Below, in pieces: positions 1-8,428 of a DNA stretch of 58,435 bases; within the stretch, counting starts at the first letter, position 1, and each line of letters starts with the position of its first letter. The stretch is from Komarekiella atlantica HA4396-MV6 (GTDB lineage: Bacteria; Cyanobacteriota; Cyanobacteriia; Cyanobacteriales; Nostocaceae). The notes under the pieces were generated by a model, which was not told the origin of the DNA, searched no databases, and saw only the letters and a list, made by a program, of their open reading frames with translations. The stretch lies in NCBI GenBank assembly GCA_019359395.1, contig JAHHHK010000010.1, positions 175,894 to 234,328 of the forward strand, in the 5' to 3' direction. A program made the position numbers and the translations under genes.

Positions 1-482
1 CCAGTCTGACACCGTATCATGTAGATAGGGCCAAGCTGTTTATTGATGAACGTTTTGGCGGTCACAAATTGATAGATGGTGAGGTAATTAAGAGCAATAT
101 TGAATGGACTCGGTTTCCCGTACCTAGAGCAGAGGATCATCAAGATACAAATAGTTTTGCAGGGTTAGTACGTGCTGCGGATTTGATTGGGCAATTAAGT
201 GATCCGCGTTATTTAAAGAAAATTACTTCTTTATTCTACGAGTTTGAAGAAACAGGGATGAATAAAGTTTTGGGTTATCAAACTCCTGCCGATTTACGCT
301 ATAACTATGCCAAGTTTTACTGGCATGGTGTCTATCCTTATGTCAAAGATGGACTACATTACTTATCACTAACACAGCAAGGAAAACAAATTCTTGCTAA
401 TTTATATTCAAATGTGTTTGTTGTAGAACACGAAAAACAACAGGAAGAACAGCGGTATTTAGTTGAGCAGCTACATGCTTAA
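1..482 (+). CDS. HD-domain-like protein, 3' part (5' end outside window)
   Basis: The frame is open from the left edge (first full codon at 3), so the gene is cut by the window and the TTG at 69 need not be its start. About 159 residues are visible. The stretch around DRAKLFIDERFGG, then AADLIGQLSDPRYL and LFYEFEETG, resembles the C-terminal part of cyanobacterial metal-dependent phosphohydrolase (HD family) proteins. The metal-binding His and Asp residues would lie upstream, so activity cannot be judged. It ends in a charged tail rich in Glu and Gln. The family call is from memory of similar cyanobacterial sequences and is moderate. Confidence 0.55.
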   Translation, partial: SLTPYHVDRAKLFIDERFGGHKLIDGEVIKSNIEWTRFPVPRAEDHQDTNSFAGLVRAADLIGQLSDPRYLKKITSLFYEFEETGMNKVLGYQTPADLRYNYAKFYWHGVYPYVKDGLHYLSLTQQGKQILANLYSNVFVVEHEKQQEEQRYLVEQLHA

Positions 483-502
483 ATATTAGTCAAGAGTCAA
501 GA

Positions 503-530
503 GTACAGACGCGATTAATCGCGTCTGTAC
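503..530. repeat. 28-bp perfect palindrome
   Basis: A perfect palindrome reads GTACAGACGCGATT followed by its exact reverse complement. It lies in a stretch (483-630) full of AGTCAA and TTGACCC short repeats. Such palindromes are dispersed in Nostoc genomes. It could form a hairpin downstream of the gene ending at 482, but no T-tract follows, so it is not called a terminator. Confidence 0.7.
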
Positions 531-630
531 AAGAGTCAACAGTCCAAAGTCAAAAGTTTAAAATCTACACTCAGCCCGTTGATTGACCCTTGACCCTTGA
601 CCTTTGATCCTTAACTATTGACTCAAAATT

Positions 631-1746
631 ATGGACTGGTGGCGACGACTCAAGAAAAATCCTTTGGCACGATTTGGGGCAATTTTACTGTTAGTTTTCT
701 ATTTGGCAGTAATTGCGGCTGATTTCGTGGCTCCCTACGACCCTTATGCCTCTCAACCCAATGGTTCGCTGCTGCCACCAACTAGGGTGTACTGGGCTTC
801 TCAGTCAGGGCAGTTTATCGGGCCTCATATTTATCCGACGACTCAAGGAGACACAAACCTAGAAACAGGCGATCGCAAATTGATTGTAGACTTCACAAAG
901 CCCTCACCTTTGCGCTTGTTTGTCTCTGGCCCAGAATACCGTTTGTTGCAAGTGAGTTTGCCATTACCTCCCAGCTGGGATGAAGTCACAATCATTCCCG
1001 GTATTCCCTTGAATTGGCATTTGTTTGGCGCAATAGGCACAGCAAAATTTAACCTTTTAGGGACTGATGATCAAGGCCGCGACCAATTTAGTCGCCTACT
1101 ACATGGTGGTCGCATCAGTATGTTTATCGGGATTTTTGGTATTATTATTACCTATCCCCTCGGTTTATTAATCGGTGGAATTTCCGGCTACTTTGGAGGT
1201 GTAACTGATAGCATCATCATGCGTTTAGCTGAAGTGCTAATGACTTTCCCCAGTATTTATCTTTTGGTTACTTTGGGAGCAGTCTTACCAGCTGGTTTAA
1301 GTAGTACCCAACGCTTTTTGCTGATTGTCGTGATTACTTCGGTTATTGGCTGGGCTGGTTTAGCAAGAGTAATTCGCGGACAGGTATTATCAATAAAAGA
1401 GCGGGAATTTGTCCAAGCGGCGCGTGCAATGGGTGGAAACCCACTTTATATCATCCTCCGCCACGTTTTGCCGCAAACAGCTACTTATATAGTTATCTCT
1501 GCTACTCTTGCGATTCCCAGCTTTATTGGCGCAGAAGCAATACTAAGTCTAATCGGCTTGGGCATTCAGCAACCAGACCCCTCCTGGGGTAATATGCTTT
1601 CTTTGGCAATCAATGCTTCTATTTTGGTGCTGCAACCTTGGCTAATCTGGCCGCCAGCAGTGCTAATTATCCTCACGGTACTAGCATTTAACTTACTTGG
1701 TGATGGGTTGAGAGATGTGCTAGACCCCCGTAGCTTGCGAAGATAA
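631..1746 (+). CDS. ABC transporter permease, DppC/OppC family
   Basis: Inner-membrane permease subunit of a peptide/nickel/opine-type ABC importer. The N-terminus has the OppC-type cytoplasmic start and first membrane helix (about residues 13-33, ending before APYDPY). A long extra-membrane insert follows, then five more hydrophobic segments from about residue 160. The EAA loop that contacts the ATPase is clear near residues 265-285 (FVQAARAMGG, then HVLPQ). At 371 aa it is longer than the usual 280-300 aa because of the periplasmic insert at about 45-145, a pattern seen in cyanobacterial homologues. No partner permease, ATPase or binding protein is in the window. ATG start. Confidence 0.9.
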   Translation: MDWWRRLKKNPLARFGAILLLVFYLAVIAADFVAPYDPYASQPNGSLLPPTRVYWASQSGQFIGPHIYPTTQGDTNLETGDRKLIVDFTKPSPLRLFVSGPEYRLLQVSLPLPPSWDEVTIIPGIPLNWHLFGAIGTAKFNLLGTDDQGRDQFSRLLHGGRISMFIGIFGIIITYPLGLLIGGISGYFGGVTDSIIMRLAEVLMTFPSIYLLVTLGAVLPAGLSSTQRFLLIVVITSVIGWAGLARVIRGQVLSIKEREFVQAARAMGGNPLYIILRHVLPQTATYIVISATLAIPSFIGAEAILSLIGLGIQQPDPSWGNMLSLAINASILVLQPWLIWPPAVLIILTVLAFNLLGDGLRDVLDPRSLRR

Positions 1747-2447
1747 GCTTGACTAGGTAATGCCTAAAACCTATTCGAGTAATTTGTGAGCTACATCTAG
1801 GCGGAGCGATCGCTCATCACTTTCGTGCAGAATGTGTATATAGCTGTTTTAGTCTAAACGCCAATTTTGGCATGATGGGGCTAAAACAGTTCTGTAAGTT
1901 TAATGTAGTATACTTGAAATAAATTTACGGTAATAAGTATAAAATATACAGGGATGTTTGTTGAAGAAAAATTTTAGAGAATTTTTTTCAAAAATATCTT
2001 GACAAATAATCAAATGAAAGTTATTAACTTAAATACCAAGGAGGTAAAAGAGATCTGAGTCCAAAAGTGAGACATAAAGAAAGCAAAACTCCGTCGCAGC
2101 TGTTGTGAGCTTGCTGCGGCGGAGAGAATAAAAATTGGAATACCAAAAGAGAGCAGGCAAAATGCTTGCGCCACAAGGATAGAAAGGGATAAAAAACTTA
2201 GAAGGAAATTACCTTTTACCTTTTACCTTGTGCCTTGTCTCCCCCTTGGCGTTTCCTACTGTGCTATGTACAAAATATAGTTTTTACTTGGAGGGAAAAG
2301 TATTCTAAAGATCAATTTTTATGTATCATACTGAACGCTAAATACAAGCAAGTACTCGAAAAAGGTTGATTTAAGGCTGTTTCCAGGATTGTTGCGAATA
2401 TTCAAAGAAACAATAAATAAAAAATTAAATTTAGTAGAAACGCTGTA
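1747..2447. other. 700-bp gene-free region with promoter-like and hairpin elements
   Basis: No credible protein gene is seen. On the plus strand a TTGACA (1999-2004) lies 17 bp before TATTAA (2022-2027). Downstream is a perfect AAGGAGGT at 2038-2045 with no start codon at a usable distance. A 12-bp hairpin (2089-2100 with 2113-2124, one T-G wobble) follows. The right part holds A/T-rich sequence and a CCTTTTACC repeat. Confidence 0.4.
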
Positions 2448-2936
2448 GTGAATGAGAAATTGCACCGAGTGCAGTTACATCAACAGTTTTTGTGGGTGGG
2501 AATTGGTTGTCAACGAGGAACCTCTGGACAATTGATTGATAAAGCAATTTGGCAAATATTTCAAGAAAACCAACTTTCCCAAAATGCGATCGCAGGTATT
2601 GCTACCATAAATACTAAAGCCTCAGAAGTTGGCTTATGGGAAATTTGCCGCCTACGCAATTGGACTTTAAAAACCTTTTCTGCGGAAATCCTTCGCACCG
2701 TCTCTGTTCCCAACCCTGCCACAATCATCGACCAAGCAGTGGGAACGCCTAGCGTAGCAGAAGCGGCTGCTATTCTAGCAGCTTCTCAACTTACCCCGTC
2801 CTTAACATTTCCTTTCTTTGCAAGCACAGAGGTATTGAGGGTGGCTTGCTTAGTTCCTAAACAAGTATTCCGGCAAGGGCAACAAGGCGCAGTGACGGTA
2901 GCTGTTGCCCAACAATTAGATAAAGGACGCATGTAG
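2448..2936 (+). CDS. cobalamin biosynthesis protein, CbiG C-terminal/CobE-like
   Basis: A 162-aa protein resembling the stand-alone CbiG C-terminal/CobE domain of the cobalamin (B12) pathway. Visible family traits are an N-terminal strand followed by a Gly-Cys-rich turn (VGIGCQRGTS), then IAGIATINTKASEVGL, and a later segment TPSVAEAAAILAA typical of the domain's end. CbiG/CobE act at the corrin ring-contraction stage. The start is GTG at 2448 (MNEKLHRVQ). No other cobalamin gene is adjacent, so function rests on family resemblance. The stretch at 2750-2770 resembles a dispersed Nostoc repeat, but the motif is also intrinsic to the family. Confidence 0.8.
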   Translation: MNEKLHRVQLHQQFLWVGIGCQRGTSGQLIDKAIWQIFQENQLSQNAIAGIATINTKASEVGLWEICRLRNWTLKTFSAEILRTVSVPNPATIIDQAVGTPSVAEAAAILAASQLTPSLTFPFFASTEVLRVACLVPKQVFRQGQQGAVTVAVAQQLDKGRM

Positions 2937-2993
2937 AGACGAGTATAGCGTCTACGTCCTTACTCTTGCGTTCCACTACATTTATATTTTTTC

Positions 2994-3347
2994 CTAATCA
3001 ACCACTCTCAGAACATAGTTGATGATGCTAGAGACAATCGCTAGCACGATGGAACCCAACAAAGCAGGTAAAAAACCCCTAATTTCAAAACCAGAACCAG
3101 GAGTCAAAACACTTGCTAGCCAAAGAGTCAAGGCGTTGAGTACAAATGTAAATAAACCAAAGGTAAGTAAGGTAATTGGAAACGCTAAAATACGTAAAAT
3201 TGGTCGAACAAATGCATTAACTAGACCTATAACAATAGCGGCAACAAGGGCAGCCACAAAAGTCTTGACAATAAACCCTGAAACGATATTAGCAGTGATC
3301 AATAACGCCACCGCAGTACCAAGCCAAGTGAATAAAAAGTGCCGCAT
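2994..3347 (-). CDS. phage holin family / YvlD-like four-helix membrane protein
   Basis: A 117-aa very hydrophobic protein with four predicted membrane helices (about residues 5-25, 30-50, 55-80 and 88-112) and a conserved central VNAFVRPILRIL segment. This matches the small 'mycobacterial 4TM phage holin, superfamily IV' (YvlD) family widespread in bacteria. Despite the name, chromosomal members are not known lysis proteins and their role is unclear. ATG start at 3347. It converges on the cobalamin gene, with 57 bp between the two stop codons. Confidence 0.85.
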   Translation of the reverse strand: MRHFLFTWLGTAVALLITANIVSGFIVKTFVAALVAAIVIGLVNAFVRPILRILAFPITLLTFGLFTFVLNALTLWLASVLTPGSGFEIRGFLPALLGSIVLAIVSSIINYVLRVVD

Positions 3348-3543
3348 AAGATTTTTAGATAAATTAACAGTAGTTTAATTACTTTCATTATTGCCTAGTG
3401 TGGGGTGAAACACTCTCAGACTAAGTCTTACACACTAGACCTGCCTTAAAAATAGGGACTAGGGACTGGGGACTGGGGAAGAGATATTTTTATTGTTCGT
3501 TGTGAGTTCCACTCATGGAGTCTCTTGCATAAATGCTTAGATT

Positions 3544-3608
3544 GTCATGTTGAGCAAAGCAAAACATCTCGGAGATTCTTTCCTCCACTACGTTACGGTC
3601 AGAATGAC
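3544..3608. repeat. dispersed repeat with GTCAT/ATGAC ends
   Basis: About 65 bp beginning GTCATGTTGAGC and ending TCAGAATGAC, so the ends are imperfect inverted repeats (8 of 10). A related start (GTCATTCTGAGC) recurs at 56072. This is a common cyanobacterial intergenic repeat type; it has no coding content. Confidence 0.55.
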
Positions 3609-3721
3609 ACTAATAGTTTTCTGACTTTTGCAAGAGGTCTACTGTACAGATTAAACATCATCTGTATTCAGAACATAGTTAGTCTTGTCTTCAGATATTG
3701 CTTGCTAAGAATGCAAAAATG

Positions 3722-3802
3722 AGACTTTACAGCAGCTTGTAAAATGGGCATTGTAATGCCCACCCTATTGTGGTCTATTCATAAAAACCCGCTGTAAAGT
3801 CT
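3722..3802. repeat. 81-bp MITE-like element with 12-bp perfect inverted ends
   Basis: AGACTTTACAGC at 3722-3733 is exactly repeated in inverse at 3791-3802. Inside lies a second perfect hairpin, GGGCATT-GT-AATGCCC (3746-3761). The nested symmetry and small size fit a miniature inverted-repeat element or a mobile palindromic repeat. No transposase is associated. Confidence 0.6.
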
Positions 3803-4045
3803 GATAAATCCACATCACGTACTTGATTATCTCTTTTAATGCGTAAGTCCTACAGACATCGCCCTTTTCGACTCATAAAGTTGCCGTCCTCTTTTGTCAA
3901 CCCAAAAGTAATGTAATTTTTCAGCACTGGCACTGATTGATACTTCTTAATCGGGGTATCTTTATCGTATTGTAGGATGTACCATGAAGTGAACTTAAAA
4001 AATTAATACAAAGCACCAAACCTCATAGAGGCGTCTTTGTTATGG

Positions 4046-5113
4046 CTAACGCCGCGAAAGAACCTCCCACGTGGAGCTACCAACTACGCCGTCAGCTTCT
4101 AAACCATAGCGTTTTTGTGCGGCTTTTACCGCCGCCTCGGTTGTCTCACCAAAATCTCCATCAAGACCGCCATCCAGGAAACCAAGCTTTTGCAATCTTT
4201 CTTGCAACTTAGTAACTTCAGAACCACGCATTCCTAGACGCAAAATTGGCCATCCTTCTGAGGTGTATTGAATACCTGGGGTTCGCTTACTACTTGGGGT
4301 TGGTTTAATTGGCGTAGTTTGCCCAGTACGTCTGGCTGACTGAGTTCGGGTAGTAGACGCAGTACGAGACGAGGGTTTCTGTTGCCTTGGAGTTGTACTT
4401 TGTCTGGGGTTAGCAGGCCTTGGCTCCGAGCTAGAATTTGCAGTAGTAGACGTAGTACGACGCGGTGTCTGTGGCTTTGGAGTTGTACTTTGTCTGGAGT
4501 TAGTAGGTTTTGGCTCCGGGCTGGATACAATTTGACTTGCAGGTTGTCTTGGGGGGTTTGGACTGGAGTTTACAACCCTAGTAACGTTGCTAGGCTGGGT
4601 TGGAACGGGAAAATTTGTCGCTGAGTTAAATGTTGGCTGAGGTGAAGAGGTGGTTGATGTCACTTTCGGTTCGTTAGGGAAAAGTCTTTGCCAAGTACTA
4701 GCATCAACAACACCATCTGGACTCAAGCCAGCTGCTTGCTTAAACCGGGAAACAGCGCTAGCCGTATTATCGTTATAGATGCCATCTACTGCACCTGAGT
4801 AAAAGCCCAAAAGTTTAAGAGCTGCCTGAAGTTCAGACACACGTTCTCCTTGGCTACCAACTTTCAGGGTAGGGCGGTTAATGCTATCTCCAAAACTTAC
4901 TTGGGCAATTTTTTGTGGCGCTGCAATTGACACTACAGCAAAGGAGCCAATGAGTAAAGGCGTACAAAAGAACAGGACTATTTCAATCCTTGATAGAAAT
5001 TTAGACCTCTTTGTCCACCTATCTTGTTGCCCGTCTTTTATTCTACGGCAAATTACAGTGGTTTCTAGTGCGCGTAAGTAGTTCAAGATACTTGCTTTCA
5101 GGCTGCCTTTCAT
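4046..5113 (-). CDS. peptidoglycan-binding protein with two PG_binding_1 domains
   Basis: A 355-aa protein with one N-terminal membrane anchor or uncleaved signal (about residues 45-65, rich in Leu, Phe and Ile). The first peptidoglycan-binding domain is at about residues 85-145 (VSELQAALKLLGFYSGAVDG, then FKQAAGLSPDGVVD). A Pro/Thr/Ser-rich linker of about 140 residues follows, then a second copy of the domain at the C-terminus (VTKLQERLQKLGFLDGGLDG). It probably sits in the periplasm bound to the wall. The linker has internal repeats (RQSTTP blocks) visible at DNA level between 4380 and 4520, which could expand or contract by slippage. No catalytic domain is present. Confidence 0.88.
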   Translation of the reverse strand: MKGSLKASILNYLRALETTVICRRIKDGQQDRWTKRSKFLSRIEIVLFFCTPLLIGSFAVVSIAAPQKIAQVSFGDSINRPTLKVGSQGERVSELQAALKLLGFYSGAVDGIYNDNTASAVSRFKQAAGLSPDGVVDASTWQRLFPNEPKVTSTTSSPQPTFNSATNFPVPTQPSNVTRVVNSSPNPPRQPASQIVSSPEPKPTNSRQSTTPKPQTPRRTTSTTANSSSEPRPANPRQSTTPRQQKPSSRTASTTRTQSARRTGQTTPIKPTPSSKRTPGIQYTSEGWPILRLGMRGSEVTKLQERLQKLGFLDGGLDGDFGETTEAAVKAAQKRYGLEADGVVGSSTWEVLSRR

Positions 5114-5203
5114 GGAATTTCCACCGGAAACTTCTGATGCTATATAGTACAGCCGCTTGATTGAGAAAACAGCTGATAATACTGCGATCGCATATAATTT
5201 ACC

Positions 5204-6475
5204 CTAGACGATGGCACTATTAATTGCTTCTTCTTGACCAACTAAAGACAAATAAGGTTCCTGTAAGTATTTACCAGCTGCGGCGATGGCATCTTTGACA
5301 CTTACAACCGCAATGAGTTCTTGAAACTTTTTATCAAAATCAATTCCTAAGCCTAAAATTTCATACCAGCCGTATATCTGAGCAATTTGTCCGTTCGTTT
5401 GTTTACCCAAGGCGTACTGTCCCAATATCTTGTTTTTAGCTGATTGCAGTGCGCTTTCTGATACTTCTGTGGTAAATAGTAAATCTACTTCTGTCCGCAG
5501 TCCTTCCAGAGCTATGCTGGTATTCTCCGCTGCCGTGCCCATGTAAACCAAAAATGACGCTGGAAACAGTCTTGTTGGGTAAAATGCGGATACCTCGTAA
5601 GCTAAGCCTCGCTTTTCCCGCAATTCGACAAACAAGCGGCTAGAAAGCCCATTTCCCAAGTAGGTAGAAAGTAACTTCAGTGGGGCATAGTCAGAAGAAC
5701 TCACCGATGGGCCTAAGTAACCTAGCATTACAATTGATTGTTGTGTATGTATAGGCTTGAGTTTTGGTTGCGGTTCTACCTTAATTTCAGGCAAATTTAA
5801 TACAGGTAGCGCTTGGGTTGGAACTTGCCAATCACCAAAAACTTTTTTTACCAAATCAACTGCATCTGTTGGTGTGACTCGCCCAGCAATACTAATTACC
5901 ACATTATCTGGACGAAAGTAAGTTTGATGATACTGCACTAAATCTGCACGAGTTATACTGCCCATTGTTGTTTCATCTCCTAGTACCGACATAGCATAGG
6001 GATGATTTTGGTACATTACCTGGCGCATTTGCTCAAAGGCCACAGTAAACGGTTGTTCTTGTTGTGAGCGAATGTCTTGTAGTGCTAGACGCCGTTCTAG
6101 TTCAACTTGGGTTTCGGGAAATGTGGGCGATCGCAAAATCAGCCCTGCCAATGCTAAAATTTCAGCAAAATCAGATGATACCGTCTTCAAAGACAGCAAA
6201 AAATAATCATTAGAGCTATCTGTACTCAAACTCGCTCCCACAGACTCTACTTTTTCAGCAATTTCCAAGCTAGAGAGTCCATCACATCCCTTTGTCATCA
6301 CCGCTGATAGCAAATGCGCTAACCCCGCCTGCTCCCGCTTTTCGCAACAACTACCAGCACGCACAAAGACTCGCGCCGCAATGATATCAGCAGCCGGATT
6401 TTCTGCCACCAGCACTACAATGCCATTGTTCAACACGGTGCGATGGATAGGGGAATTTTGCAGCAAAGTTGTCAT
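5204..6475 (-). CDS. M16 family peptidase-like protein, catalytic motif lost
   Basis: A 423-aa M16 (insulinase/mitochondrial-processing-peptidase) fold protein with N- and C-terminal halves of the family. At the place of the zinc motif HxxEH it reads HLLSA (His54 onward), so the catalytic Glu and second zinc His are missing. It is therefore expected to be the non-catalytic partner subunit. The C-terminal half keeps the family's RGLAYEVSAFY segment. The neighbouring upstream gene (6642-7907) encodes the active subunit, and in many bacteria the two form a heterodimer. The 166-bp gap between them is filled by short TTTGTC repeats. ATG start. Confidence 0.9.
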   Translation of the reverse strand: MTTLLQNSPIHRTVLNNGIVVLVAENPAADIIAARVFVRAGSCCEKREQAGLAHLLSAVMTKGCDGLSSLEIAEKVESVGASLSTDSSNDYFLLSLKTVSSDFAEILALAGLILRSPTFPETQVELERRLALQDIRSQQEQPFTVAFEQMRQVMYQNHPYAMSVLGDETTMGSITRADLVQYHQTYFRPDNVVISIAGRVTPTDAVDLVKKVFGDWQVPTQALPVLNLPEIKVEPQPKLKPIHTQQSIVMLGYLGPSVSSSDYAPLKLLSTYLGNGLSSRLFVELREKRGLAYEVSAFYPTRLFPASFLVYMGTAAENTSIALEGLRTEVDLLFTTEVSESALQSAKNKILGQYALGKQTNGQIAQIYGWYEILGLGIDFDKKFQELIAVVSVKDAIAAAGKYLQEPYLSLVGQEEAINSAIV

Positions 6476-6641
6476 TTGTCATTTGTCCTTTATCATTTGT
6501 CATTCGTCATTTGTCCTTTGTCCTCTCTTACAAAGTTGAGCCAGTCGCTTGGGCGGGTTTCCCGACTTGTGCGAACTGGCGTCTAATCTAAGGAAGCCTT
6601 CGCTCAGACTTTGTGCTTTGTCCTTGACTAATGACTAATGA

Positions 6642-7907
6642 CTAACAAGGTTTTAGTATGGTAACTGCGTAATTCTGTGGTGAAAGATATTGTTTAGCCA
6701 GTTGTTGCAGTTCTTGGGTATCAAACGACTGAATCTGCTGAGGATATGTCACTGCTAATTCAGCTTGAGCGATGGTATTGTAGTAGCCATAAAGCCCCGT
6801 GAGCTGATTTGGCGTTTCGGTAGAAAACGCATACTCATTACAAAGCAGCCTGCTTGTGCGAGCAAGTTCATGTTCGCTAATTCCGATAGTTTGCAAATCA
6901 TCCAAATGAGTGCAAATCAAAGATTCAACTTGCTCCAGATTTTCTGGTTCCAACCAGGCAGTAATTGTAAATAAACTCGATTCTCGTTGTAGGGAAAAAT
7001 TACTGCAAATTCCCTGCACCAATTGCATATCCTCCCGCAAATCACGTACCAAGCGCGAAGTCCGTCCTTCTGCTAATAACACTGACAACAAATCTAAACC
7101 ATAAGCAGTGCGGAGTTCCTCTACTCCTGGTACTAACCACGCCATCAGCAGCCGCGCTTGTTCTATGCGTGGTAAACACAGTTCTTGACGGCGGATTTTT
7201 GTTATTGCTGGCTCTGCCACTTTTTTAGACTGTGGACAATCAGGACGTTTGGCAAAATCAGAAAATGAGCGATTTACCATTTCCCAGGCTGGTTGCTGAG
7301 CAATACCCCCGACAATCACCACTGTCATATTTTCCGGCTGATAATGAGTGCGGTGAAAACAGCGCATTGCTTCTGGTGATTGCTGCATCAAATCGTGCTC
7401 ACTACCTAACACTGAACGCCCATAAGGGTGGTGTTGATAGATGCTTGTAATCAGGGATTGGAATCCTATCCAGTCAGAATCATCTTGGCAAGCGCGAATT
7501 TCCTCCAGTACTACATCACGTTCGCGGACAAATTCATCTTCGGGAATTGCTGCATTCAACAGCAGTTCTCCCAAGTGGGGCAAAGTATCTTTCAGGTAAG
7601 GGGCTGCTGTGGTGAGGGAGTAATGAGCATAATCATAACTCGTAGCCGCATTACTCACGCCACCCCTATTTTCAACATTGTGATCAAACATTCCAGGGGG
7701 TAGCGTCGCCGTACCTTTAAAAATCATGTGTTCTAAAAAGTGTGCCATTCCAAACCACGGTTCTGGCTCTAGGGTAGCTCCAGCACGCACCCAAACATCA
7801 GCCACAACTACAGGGGTAGTGGGAATTTCTTGATGAATAAATGTTAAACCATTGTCGAGTCGGAAAACCGAGGCTGGAAACACAGTATTAATTGGTTTTT
7901 GTGACAA
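6642..7907 (-). CDS. M16 family zinc metallopeptidase (active subunit)
   Basis: A 421-aa M16 peptidase. The zinc motif HFLEH is intact at residues 56-60, and the third ligand region follows in VVLEEIRACQDD. The C-terminal half carries the family's R-rich substrate segment (RTSRLVRDLRE). It should cleave peptides, probably with the motif-less partner encoded downstream at 5204-6475. The first possible start is TTG at 7907, directly after a stop; a GTG at 7883 is the alternative and there is no ATG before the zinc motif. Confidence 0.92.
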   Translation of the reverse strand: MSQKPINTVFPASVFRLDNGLTFIHQEIPTTPVVVADVWVRAGATLEPEPWFGMAHFLEHMIFKGTATLPPGMFDHNVENRGGVSNAATSYDYAHYSLTTAAPYLKDTLPHLGELLLNAAIPEDEFVRERDVVLEEIRACQDDSDWIGFQSLITSIYQHHPYGRSVLGSEHDLMQQSPEAMRCFHRTHYQPENMTVVIVGGIAQQPAWEMVNRSFSDFAKRPDCPQSKKVAEPAITKIRRQELCLPRIEQARLLMAWLVPGVEELRTAYGLDLLSVLLAEGRTSRLVRDLREDMQLVQGICSNFSLQRESSLFTITAWLEPENLEQVESLICTHLDDLQTIGISEHELARTSRLLCNEYAFSTETPNQLTGLYGYYNTIAQAELAVTYPQQIQSFDTQELQQLAKQYLSPQNYAVTILKPC

Positions 7908-8428
7908 TTTTTTGTAGCTTTAACCACAATTTGCAGCAATTTTGTCATCTTAACTCTGAACGATACCTAAATTAGAATCAATTTATACAGATTTTGTTTT
8001 CATAAACAGGCGTTACTAACTTTTAAGTTACAGAAGATTAAATTTGTTTGATTAATACAGCTAAAATGCTTACTAAGACTTGTTTGATATTTTATGTTTT
8101 TAATTTCTTATTGTTATTATAAGTTGTACTAATTTAAATAGTTAAAGCTCCCAAGTTCTGATTAACTTTGGGAGCTAATAATTTTGAGTTCACCGCGACG
8201 CCGTTTTACCTAAGTTTATGACCTGGTTAAACCAGGTGGGAACCTAAATTCCTCGTTTAAAGTTTCCGGGTACATGCCCGGTCTACTGCCACGAGAACAG
8301 TTGACTCCCTTGTCTTTAAAGGCATAGATCAAAAAACTTGATGGCAGTCACCAACGTCGTAGTGCAACTAACTCATTATAGCCTTCCAAAAGATGCTGTG
8401 TATTCCATATCGGAATTTTCTAGAAAAG
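7908..8428. other. 520-bp intergenic region with hairpins
   Basis: No gene seen. It contains a 12-bp hairpin (8146-8176, AGCTCCCAAGTT with a single bulged T in the other arm), ACCTGGTT-A-AACCAGGT (8222-8238), and CGGG-tacatg-CCCG nearby. These lie downstream of purK on the minus strand, but none has a clear T-tract. They could act as weak terminators or simply be repeats. Confidence 0.4.

Larger units (their letters stand above)
3348..4045. other. gene-free region with nested palindromic repeats
   Basis: No credible gene. It holds GGGACTGGGGACT short repeats (about 3450-3480), a repeat with inverted GTCAT..ATGAC ends (3544-3608) and a nested inverted-repeat element (3722-3802). A 65-codon reading frame at 3525-3722 is made largely of repeat sequence and is not called. 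Confidence 0.5.

Noticed and set aside
2038-2045. Perfect Shine-Dalgarno as evidence of a small gene
   Set aside because: No ATG, GTG or TTG lies at a usable distance and the nearest frame stops at once.
3019-3378. 119-codon plus-strand frame
   Set aside because: Opposite the four-helix membrane protein; Lys/Thr-rich composition typical of an antisense shadow.
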